From the NCBI RefSeq assembly GCF_932526225.1, contig NC_064041.1, forward strand, positions 3,424,699-3,488,698: a stretch of DNA of 64,000 nt, in the 5' to 3' direction. Both the position numbers and the translations under genes were made by a program. Below the pieces are notes generated by a model. That model worked only from the letters and a program-made list of their open reading frames with translations, was not told the origin of the DNA and made no database searches. Positions 22,301 to 34,300 of this stretch are shown piece after piece. Position 1 is the first letter of the stretch. Each line of letters starts with the position of its first letter. This DNA comes from Nematostella vectensis. Its lineage: Eukaryota > Cnidaria > Anthozoa > Actiniaria > Edwardsiidae.

Positions 22301-25300
22301 CGACTCCTCTGATGACGTCACGCCTTCTTTGTTCCGTCGTATCACCTTCGGTTTCGTGTAGTCGGAAAGAACCGAACCTACACGGTGCACCTTTTCACTG
22401 CCTTGGCGTTTCCGATGGCTGGGCCGACGCTTGACCGAGCTATTGACCTGTGCCGTGAGTCCTTCGACTTGTAGGCGGAGCTCATCGTTCTCGTCTCGTA
22501 GTTCCTAATATAAATGCAAAACATTATCACACATTTAGACTTTAAATGCGCTTAAGGTGCATTTGTGCATAGCCAGCTTTTTGTCAAACAGTAATGGTTA
22601 TCTCAGCATTAGCAAGTATTTAGACTTTATAGAAAGGTTGCCGAAAGAGCGGGAAGAAAACAAAAGTCTTAATTTGGTAAAATTGGTTTAATTTGGTAAA
22701 ACTAAATGTTGCCTGTAGTAGTCGGAAAGGTTCTTGTTCAGGGGCTATATATAGCATTTTCAAATGCTTCAAATGTAAGACTGTTGTACAAAATAAGTAA
22801 AGGTTTCTTGTCACAGTCACGTAAGTAATTTGAGCTGTTGAGTAAATATAGCTGAGTGGCATGAGTATCAGGTAGTGCTAGATAAAGGGCCAGTGTCATG
22901 GTAAGCGCTTTGCAAAAGCTCTCCGGCTCGGACACAATGAGTTTCAGTCAAATTCTAATATTGACTTATGAGCCTTTGGTACATGTGGGAAACTTCAAAG
23001 AAAATGACACAAACTGTCAATAAACATAATTTTCAATAAAATATTGCATATTATTTTAACAAGGCATTGACAGCTTAAAGTTCAATTGTTTGTAGACAAT
23101 TAAAAGCCTACAATAAACACTGACTCCAGACATGCGCAGTACCATGACGCAGCCCCTTAAGGTCCACTTCCTACCCGATTGATCCGCTCTAGTTCTCGCA
23201 CGCTCTTGTTTGCGTTCCGGTTTTGCTGTTGCTTCAAAAGCTGTTGTTTTTCTAGATCTGCAAGCTGTATAAGATAACACATAGATCAATCTTATGATCC
23301 TCAACCCAAACATATTAGAGTGAAGGACGATTTAAAGGGGGGAGGGAGGGGTAAGGGAGGGACAGAGGAGATATACATGCAGTCACTCCAAGATCTGCAC
23401 GCTGTAAACAATAACATGTGCATCAACGTATGATCCTAAACACATCATCCTAAAAAAAAATATCACCTTACTATGGCATATTAAAGTAAATGACGATTTT
23501 TAGGGGGGGAAGGTACCCCCTTCAGGGTACCCACTTCAATCAAACAATTGGTACATACCCGTACGGACAAGTCGGACATTGAGTCAAGCTCCTTTTCGAG
23601 TCTGTCCCGTGTCATCTCGGAGGCGCTGAGCCGGTCCTGTGCCTCCGAGAGGTTCTTCTCCAGTCTCAAGATCTCCTCCTCCGCCTCTACTAGCTTCTGC
23701 TTCAGTCTCGCTTCCTCGCTCTTCGTGTTCTTCAGAGAGTCCTCGAGCATGGAGCGGTGATGGGTGGAGTTCAGCAGGTCTTTTTCACGCTCTTCCTGCA
23801 TCGTTTGCTGCAGTGTCTGCATCTTCTCCAAGAAGGAAGACTCCGTGTCTCTGTTAGTAGATGAAAAAGGAAAAAAAATCACTGGTCAATTGAGGATAAG
23901 AAAATATCTATCCACCTATAGAAGGGCACGCAGTCTATACGATTTCCTTATTAACAGGTTCCACAATATATAATTTGGCTCGATCGAGAGGCAATCTAGT
24001 CTCCTTACTTGATGCGTCCCTCGTGGATACGCTCTAGCTGTCTCGTCGCGTCCTCACTCTCGGCGATCAACATCTCCTTCTCTTCCGTCAGTTTGACAAT
24101 GTTGTCACGCAATGCGTCACGCTCATTACCGAGCTGCTCCATGTGGGACCTGTGAATCACGAAAAAATTGTCACGCAATCTGTTAATAACAATAGCTTGT
24201 CACGCAATCTGGGAATAGCAATTAACTTGTCACGCGATCTGTGAATAACCAAAAGTTCGTCACGCAAAACTAACTGGTTGCACCATATGCAAAAACCTTT
24301 TTGGAACTATTTGTTCAATTTGTACTTAAAAAAATAAAATGTAATAGAGAAAAAAACACACGCCTACATATAAAGTGAACGCGCGGATGAAACAACAAAA
24401 GAGGCGGTCAAATATTTGCGTGTTTGCTCGCATGGAAGCGTAGCGTGGCGTGTAAGTCTAGCGTGTTTTTTAGCGTGCGCGACTGAGCACAGAACAGGTA
24501 CTAGACAGGTGAGCGATGAAGGGCATCAAACTTGTCATAAAACACCAGGTGATAATAGCATTTTATCAAGGGATAATAACAAGGGAGGAAACAAGAACAA
24601 CGCTGTAAAACGTAGTCTATGTTTGGAGATGACAAGCGGTAAATTTACAAAGTGTAGTCGATGATTTTTCCAAGGTTTTGTGATTACTGCAGTTGATCAG
24701 TTTGATACCTACGACGCCGAGAGCGTTATACAGCTACTGTGAACCAAAAATTACAGGATTTTATCGAACGCTAAGCAATGCTTTTTATGAAGAAATCATT
24801 GCAGCTAATGCTTCAGAGCATGTACAAAAACTCGATAACCGATAACCTTAGAACAGTATTCATTCATTGCTATCCAAAAACTGCTACACATTAAAGCAAG
24901 TATTCTCCTAAAAAAAGACGCATTCCCGAAATAGTAGCTATATGAATATCTTACAGGAATTAAAAAGTCACAAGCTAATACTTTGGATTTTCGAACCATT
25001 TTAGGATGTGGTTATATCCGTTTTGGAAATAATTCAAAATTTTATTTTACAATGAAATTATGTGAAGCTGTGAAAAGCTAAGACAAGTTCTAATAGATAA
25101 ACTGTTATCTATTCATCTAGATGGAGCACACAATATAGTTATAAATGTGAATGTAATAGAATATAACAATGATGAATAAATACATAAAAATAAAAGCCGA
25201 GGAATGAAAAGAAAATATGAACCTTTTGTGTTGAGAGGAGAATTCCTCGCCATCCAAAAATAAATTCTCCTCTTCTTCATCAAATACGCTGGATTCCCTC

Positions 25301-28300
25301 CCTTCAACTTCCCTAACGCCACTCGACATGTTTACAAAAATCTCAGGTTTTCCACATCTTGAAAATCCACTGGAATTTCCCGTTTGCAAAGTGTGGTGGC
25401 TCAAACAAAACTGCACGCCCAAGGGAATTGAAGACTCAATCGGCACAAGATTAGATCATAGTAAATTGCCGCTGTTAGCTTGGTAAAAAAGGTCGGATTT
25501 AAAGTGTACACGCCTCCATGACGACGAATGAAATTGTAGGAACCTCTCCTTTGTTGTGACGGGTAAAGATGTCAACAAGTTGGCTATTCCGGGAGGTTGT
25601 GCCATCTGCCTCGCCCTGAAGTTTACATTTCACTCGAGTCCAATGCATAACAAGGATACTGATTCAGGAAAAAGATTCGTGGTATATCTGAATAACCGAG
25701 ACCTCAACATTTAAGAAAATTGACCCTATCTATCAGTTGCGAAAGACTGACTAACTAATTTGAAACTAGATACTTGCAGCATTTGTGGTACAAGACACTT
25801 TTGCGACTGATGAATTTCAATGTTTGTTTCTGTCTGACTAAGTCTTGTTTTTCTTGGAAACTAGAAAACGTATTTTTTATTTTATTTTTTGGTGGTTTTG
25901 TTTTCCAGTAATCTCAACATCCTCGGGGTGCGAATCGGATATTATTTGGAAGCAGTAATTTTAAAGTCAACAAAGTCAAGTATTAATGGTTAAAGTTGAT
26001 ATTTGAGGAGGAAAATGAACGCACGCAAAACATTAAAACTAGAAGCACTTCCGTTTACAAGCCGCATTGGATTCGCTATTTGTTGTATTCTTCCATAAAA
26101 TTTCGAGAAATGCAATAAAGGTGACTATCACAATCTCCAGTGATTTTTTTCAGGAGTTGAAATGCTAAGTGCGTAGCAAAAACAATTTTGACTTTCAAAG
26201 GAAGCGGTGACGCCCGCTCCATTTACACAAGCGCGGTAAGATTTTTCGCCGCCGCGTCCTTTTTCAGTTTTACTTCTTTGCTAGTGAGAATTCTTACGGT
26301 TCTCCCAGATTTTGAATAACTATAATGTTATTCCAATCTAAGAATAATTCTTTTTCAATATATAACGATCGCACAATAGATTACCTCATAGAAGCAGCTT
26401 CGTGTTTGTAAATCCCAACCACAGCTCTTGAGAGACCTGAAACAAGCGTTAAAGTGGTCAAACGTATGCGTATGATAAACCCATATTATCCCCTTTTTGT
26501 GTCAGTAGCTATCCTTAAAGTTGTTTGGCCTTAGTGACAATAAATAGAAAGGATAGCAATATCTTTCGATTGAAGCATTGTGATTGAGAACTGACTAAAA
26601 AAAGGAAGGCAGTGGAAACCCAACGAAGGGCGTAAAATGCCTGCATGATAAATATCAAACTACGACTTGAAAATTTCAGAAAATTTGGGTGCATTGCAAA
26701 CGCAGCTAGTTGTCGCTAACGTAGAAAGAAGAGAAATTTGTTTGTTTGTTGGAAGTGTGAATGCAGGCATGGTGGCAAAAAGACGATGCAAGTAAGGCTC
26801 GATCCAAACGATACCGGCCAAATTTTCTACCGCTAAGATATTCGCACGGTTACACGTTCCGTTCACACGGAAACTCCCCCGTTAAACTAAAAAAAAAGAG
26901 ACAGCTAGGCTACAAAAACGTGTAAACGTGGAAATTCGCACTGTTCCGTGTAAACACCATTTTCGGTATGAATTTTTGGCCGGTTTGTAAAAGGGGCCTT
27001 TATTATAAAGAAAATAGCTAAGAATTTAGCACTAAGCGTAAACATATTTTCCTCGCTTAGGTCTTTTTAGCAGAAGCAGTCGTTTGTACGCCATGTGACG
27101 CAGGACCCATAAAACTACGTCGCCATAAATATGACCGATAAAGATAGACAACCTTTCAGCCTCGGAAGTGACGTCACTTACCATCGTTCTGCTCGTGGAT
27201 CACGGTCTCTAGTAAGTCTGTCAGCTGATGAAGGTTGACCTTCCCTTCAGCATCCGTGTCCACATGCTGCACATGCGCACAACGATGATTAGAACTTATG
27301 ACAAAATACACGCGCTTTTATTCGAATATATGTATAACAAAACACACACGATTGAACAACAAAAGATGGATGAAGCCTTTTCTTTCAAAAGAGCATTAAA
27401 AGTTATTAAAATCGTAGGGCTTGCTTTCTTTTCCCTATATAACCGTGTTATATCATAATATGTTGGCGGCCTTATATATATTTATCAGGTCATTATAACT
27501 CAAACACGGCCTTAACACATTGCATAACCCTGTTATATGTGTCATATAACAGGTCATTATACCTCTAGCACGGCCTTAACACATTGCATAACCCTGTTAT
27601 ATGTGTCATATAGGTTAACAGGTCATTATACCTTTAGCACGGCCTTAACACATTGCATAACCCTGTTATATGTGTCATATAGGTTAACAGGTCATTATAC
27701 CTTTAGCACGGCCTTAACACATTGCATAACCCTGTTATATGTGTCATATAGGTTAACAGGTCATTATAACTCAAACACGGCCTTAACACATTGCATAACC
27801 CTGTTATATGTGTCATATAGGTTAGCAGGTCAATATACCTCTAGCACGGCCTTAACCCATTGCATAACCCTGTTATATGTGCCATATAGGTTAACAGGTC
27901 ATTATACCTCAAACACGGCCTTAACCCATTGCATAACCCTGTTATATGTGTCATATAGGTTAACAGGTCAATATACCTCAAACACGGCCTTAACACATTG
28001 CATAACCCTGTTATATGTGTCATATAACAGGTCATTATACCTCTAGCACGGCCTTAACACATTGCATAACCCTGTTATATGTGTCATATAGGTTAACAGG
28101 TCATTATACCTTTAGCACGGCCTTAACCCATTGCATAACCCTGTTATATGTGTCATATAGGTTAACAGGTCATTATACCTCAAACACGGCCTTAACACAT
28201 TGCATAACCCTGTTATATGTGTCATATAGGTTAACAGGTCAATATACCTCTAGCACGGCCTTAACCCATTGCATAACCCTGTTATATGTGTCATATAGGT

Positions 28301-31300
28301 TAGCAGGTCAATATACCTCTAGCACGGCTATGGCATCATGGAGATCTTGAGCTTCCCACAATTCTTTGATGTCTTCACGTTTTGCTAACCTAAAAGTTAA
28401 CGATATTACCTTTGATATGTAGCTTATCACCTTATATGCACCTTATGATCTTATATGCATCTTAAAGCTTGGCTTAAAGAATGTCGATCAACCACTCTTT
28501 TGCTATTGTTTACAATTAAAATTACAGAGATTCATTTGCAAGAGAACCTATAAAAAATACAATGTTCTTGAACTACGAGCGACAACCGGTAGAATATTTT
28601 TTTTTATTTTAGACGCTAATGCAAATGCTTGCAAGTTTCTTATTTAGCCCGCGTAACTGATCCGATACGTCTATACTTTAAATGTTACCTACATTACTTA
28701 TCCGTGTCGCATCTCTGTTCTTTCGCGTTCTCGTTTGAACGAGAAAGGACAGCTACACGACACGGAGCGATACGACACGGAAAAGTGAACTGATAAAAAC
28801 AAACAGAAAGAAAGCTCTGCTAGCAGAGTAAACCTTACAAAGAAGTAGAACATCAAACCTATGGTTGCCACATATCGCTTTGCTATATTTTTACTTACCC
28901 AGTGTTATCTGGGTCGAGGGATGAAAATAGATCTGGAATAAAAGAAGTCCTGTTAGTTCACCGAGTCAAACAAGAGAAGATGGTGTTGGCGATGATACTG
29001 CTCACGTGACCTTTAAGCTTACCGAATCCAAAACTGGAATTTGTTCCGCCTGTTCTAGTCAGGAATAAATCATCTCTAGATGTATTCTGCGAAAAACAAG
29101 AAATGTTACAAATTCACAGTTTCCAACAGATCCGACACGACCGAACAAATGTTCACTAGAATGTTAGGTTACAGTGCGACAAGCAAAACCGTGAACAGTT
29201 GAAATATGTATGGAATGTTCGTTTTGTACAATCACATGGGAGATTTGCAAATAGTCAACAAGGACCACGTCTTCTTTACAAGTCTCAGTGCCTGAATTAG
29301 CCTTTGGGTGCAAATTCAAGCCAAACAGACACAAAAATTGACCGCGCCCGTCACACCAGAGAACGGAGAAAAAATAAAATATTAAAATGAAAATAAACCC
29401 TTTCTGAAAAAAACATCCGGCTTTATTCGTAAGCGCTAAATAAGTTGCTTTCTGTTACTGTTATTTTGAAGCTAAAAGCCTGAGCGTGCGATACTTAACC
29501 ACCCAAAAAGTCATGCCATCTCTTAGCACCTCTTAGCATCTCTCAGTCCCCTAATTGTAGGGGTAGTCCTAAAGACCCTGGGCCCTCTGTCTTTTGAGCC
29601 AGGCACAATAAAACAGTCGTCTAAGTGAGCAATCCACAGTCTGCAATACTGAGTCAGTTATTCCAATACAGTACCTGAGCGACCTAATCTAGAGCTCGTT
29701 TGTACTCACTTTACTCCTACTTGTGTTCCCAGAGGGAGGTTGGGAATAGGCAGGGGTAGAATGTGTCATTTCTACGAATTCCTCTTCTATAGTGTCCTGA
29801 TAATGGTCCTTTGCCGCGAAAAGGCCATGGAGAAATTCGTTAAAACTAACTTTGCCATCTCCATCTTCATCAAGCTCTTCAAATAGAAGAGTTAGTTCCT
29901 GTAATAAAGAGTTTATGGCATTCGATTTCTTTCTACAATATGAGTTAAATGTTAAATTAATTTCTATAAAACTGTATGTTTTTATATTTTATTTTGACTG
30001 CAAAATTTCTGGACTAATCCGTTCACACAGAAACTCCAAAAGAACTACAAGGTATTTTCCCATTCAAGCCTTACAAGGCACCTTCATTTGCTTTTTTACA
30101 CCAACCTGTTCATTCATGGAGTCCATGCCAATGTGATCACAAACCAGAGCCAGCTCATGGTAGTTCAGAAAGCCATTGGCACCAACATTCACTTCAGTCC
30201 AGATGGCTTTCAGTTGCTCTTCTTCAGAGGGTGACTCATAACCTGATAAGAAAAGGTACTGAAAATTGTGGCTTGCTGTTAAAAAGCCTGTCAGCCTGTC
30301 ATTTTGTCATCCCAGCAAAGTACAAAGTGTGAAAAAGCAACCATTTCCATAGCTGGTTTGTAACTGCTGTGACAGCCACACCCCTATTGGTCCTTTTCTT
30401 ATAATTTCTGAAAATATTGGAGGGGGGGGGGGGGGACTTGCCCCAAGTGCTCTACTGTTGTATCACCCCATGCTATGGCACTGCATAAATACAGTAAGAG
30501 TAGTAATCGAACTTGAAACAATGCTGATTACCTGAATTATTAATAGCATTGACCGAATCGCGGGAAGCATTGATTTGTCCACTGGACTCGACCATGTCTA
30601 CGTCATCTTGGGATATGGTGGAGTCATTACGAGACACAGAGTGTCTCTGCCACTTCATTGAGTTGTGCCGTCGTATACTGTTTCTTAAACTGCTTTTTCT
30701 GCTTGATAACTTTCTTCTTATCTTTCCAGGTCTCTCCTAAGAGAAAATGTTTTATGGATTAGACTGAGGGCAAATTTTTTTTTCATGTACCATTCCAAAT
30801 GCAAATGAACATGAAACAATTAACTTGTATTTGAAATGGTACATAAAAACTCAGCATTAGAAATGAGATAAAAGAACTTTGGTTCAAACAAAATGGGAAA
30901 CAAATTCTGAAGTCTGAGGTATAGAGGTTTTTGATGATGGTAGTGGTTTTTGATGGTGAAGGTGATAGTGGTTGTTGCAATGGTGGTACCAGTTATAGTG
31001 ATGGTTGCGGTTTGGGATGGTGGTGGTAGTGGCAATGGTAATGGGGTTCAGGGGATTGGAAAGCAAGCTTGGAGCAGTCTAGTGGGTTATTGTAGGTTAA
31101 AATTCCCAGGATGCCTTTAGTTGATTGGCTAATGGCTACCTGATGATAGCAAAAAGTGTGGTTCTCTAACAATATAATCTGGCTAGAATTTCTTGATTTA
31201 ACCAAGTATTCATCAGCCACATTTTCCCACTGATAACCTCATTCACAGATGGCAAATCTCACAGGCAGTCAATACCTAGGGGCTAAGACTGGAGGGGTTT

Positions 31301-34300
31301 CCCAGGAACAGGGCTTCTGGAATTACGCGCTTGTGGGGAAGCGTGTAATTTGGCTTTCTCCGCGTAATCCACAAATTTACGCGTAATCCAGCGTAATTTG
31401 GCTAAATTTTGAAAGACAAAACATTTAAGTGCACAGCTGATGTGTTCTTTTAGGGTTCTTACCTCTATTTATCATAAAAAAAGAGAGATATTCTTCGTAA
31501 GAGTGCGATATTTCGAACTGAATTTCAAAAACAAATGAAATGACTAGGCATTATTTGCTAAACCGCGAAGTCCTAGGACTAATAATAAAATACCTTCTTT
31601 AATTGGCTGGTGGCTAGGAGCCAATGAAAACTCGCCTAAGATTTTTTCGTGCTAAAAAATCACCTTTTCAAGTTATTTCGTGCTTTCCTTCGGTACAAAA
31701 TGTAGTTTGGACGTAACAGTTGATATTCCGTGTAATTTAGCGCGTAATTCAGTAAAGAATCCCGCAAAATTTTGATTTTAAAGAAAAAGGTATTGCAAAA
31801 TCCCGTGTAATTTAGAGGGTAATGATTGATTTTCCACGTAATTTAGCAAAGAATCCCGCATAATTTTAAGTTTTTTCCGCGTAATTCCAGAAGCCCTGCA
31901 GGAAAGATCACAGTCTCAAGTTAACATACCTTGGAGGACTTGAGGCTGCCCAACAAAGTCCTTCAATATTTTTTATTTTTAAGTAAAGCAAGCTAAAAAA
32001 GACTCCTGGGGAAATTCTTGAACAGAAAAGGCAGGCACAGAAAATTGCGATAATATGGAGCAACACAACATACAAAGTTAAATACCTACCCCCCTAGAGG
32101 TCTCCATGTCTGTATGATCTTCGTGGACGCCATTAGCCAGGGTCCTGCTTGACCTGGCACTAGCTGGTCTGCTTTCTGCTAAGCTCTCATCATCTGCTGA
32201 ATACAGGTCTTCAGAGTAAGAGGTGTCTGGCTTTGACTTACGCCCATAACGCTTCTCTCCCTTTACATACTTTGGGGGTTCTGTTGAATAAAGCAATATT
32301 GAGTGGAAAAAGGCAAAACATGGAAAAAATTAATTATAATAATATTAAATAATGACATTAACAAAAAAACCATGTAAGGCAGAGAACTTTTGGCAAAAAA
32401 ACACATTTTGTTATGTTGTACTTCAGCTGGCTTCCAGACTTCAGTTGTCAACCTAACCAGTTGAAATACAGTAAATACAGTATGTCAAGAGGGACGATGC
32501 AGGTGAATACAGAGAATGTATGAACATTCTCACAAAAATTTGGCTTGTGGTGAGGTCCGAAATTTTGTGACACCCGCCTTATGGGGGTAAGTTGACAGCT
32601 ATGGTTGTGTTTAGGTATAAAGATGCAGAAAGATGGAGGAAGGATTCTACAAGCTCATCAACTTAAAGAAAAAAAAGATCAAGATATTTACATCATTACC
32701 ATTTTTTGGCCGATTGTCAGCTTTTAGGCGTGGTTGTTGTAATGTTTTTGCGTCTCGCGCCACTATTCTGATGTATATAAGCTTGTAACGATTCACCTTC
32801 TTCAGTCTGCCCTGAAGAAGTCTTTATTAAAGACGAAAATTTGGCAGAGTCGATTTCCAGTTTTTGGTGTATTGTATTCATTGTTCTGGTACGAGATCGC
32901 GACAGTTTGGGCTTTTTGATTCTATTTGCATTTGCATGTGCATATATTTTCTCAAGTATTGATTTATGTCACAAATGGCTTGACTTTCACAGCATTTTGA
33001 AAATGTTGGCCAAAATATTTAAATACCTAATATTGCATTTTATTTCATCATGTGAACACACATTTTTTGCTAACCATATAAAAATCAACTAGATCTATCA
33101 ATTTGGAAAGGTTAGAGACGATGACATAAGTCAAGATTTCACAGACTTTCACATTTAGTTAGTCAGTACCATAAAGTCATTATATTTTTCTAGAAATGCT
33201 GGGTACTCATCTAATAAAACATCACATAGTTATGGAACAATGGCCATATTTGTTCAATGAAAAATGGTTTTCACATACCAACAGGTTCAGTTGTTGTTTC
33301 TGCTTCATCTTCACTTGAGGATAGAGCATCTATCGCCTGCGATAGAACAGCTACAAAGCCTTCCTTAAAATCCTCAAATGTCACCTGAAAAAATATAAAA
33401 AACAAAATAATAAAATGTTAAGCATAGTGTTGAGATGTCAAAGCTTTCTAACTTTCTTACCATTTGTAGTTTGGATGAGTACTTCACTCGAAATTTAGAA
33501 CGATGAAAATGATAAAGAGGCATTGATGGTTAACTTTAACAAGTAATAGTTTCTACTTGTGGCCTTTATAAAATTAATCTTTGTAAAATTCTTTCAGACA
33601 TAAGCAACCAAAAGCCAAAGCCTATCTGTGTTATAAATCATTCTACCAGCTGTCAAAACAAAATGTAAGGCAATCAAATACTTCTCTGCAGGAATTTAAA
33701 CTTTTGTTTAATTAAAATAAACCATAGTTTCAAAAGGCCTGCAAGTTCCACTGCAGGGTTCCCAAAGCTGAAATAACAGAAATCAGGTAAATCTCATTTC
33801 AGGTAAATCTGATTTAAATAAGTTAAGATAAACAAATTTGTAATATGTTCTTTTTAAGACCGATTATGCTCCAAACAACAAAACAAAGACATTGAATAAA
33901 AAGAGATGAGGCCAACCTAAGATCAAAGACAATAACATAAAAATCTACATCTAGTACACAACCAGTCACAAATGTGTAAAATATACAATTAACTTCTTAT
34001 GTATGGCCTGTATAGGGTTATCAAAGTTGACTCATTATGTACTTTCTTTGCGCTACAGTATATTTCGTGTAACTCTTAAAACAATCATGAAATTAAAGGA
34101 AAAAAAAATAAAAATAAAAGAAATTATAGAATGGATTCCCCACAAACTTTTAAAAATAATTGCCAAATTTAATAAACAAATAACAAATTTAATACATGAT
34201 ATATTGCATGTTTAAACATAGGTTTAACAAAAGTCACTACATGTTTTTGGGAACCTCATCATCTGAATCACTATTACATCCTCAAAATATTTAAGGGCTG

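Noticed and set aside
27537-28350. Repetitive ORFs with 23-residue units (CHITGHYTSSTALTH...)
   Set aside because: Produced by the 69-bp donor array on the strand opposite to NIN.
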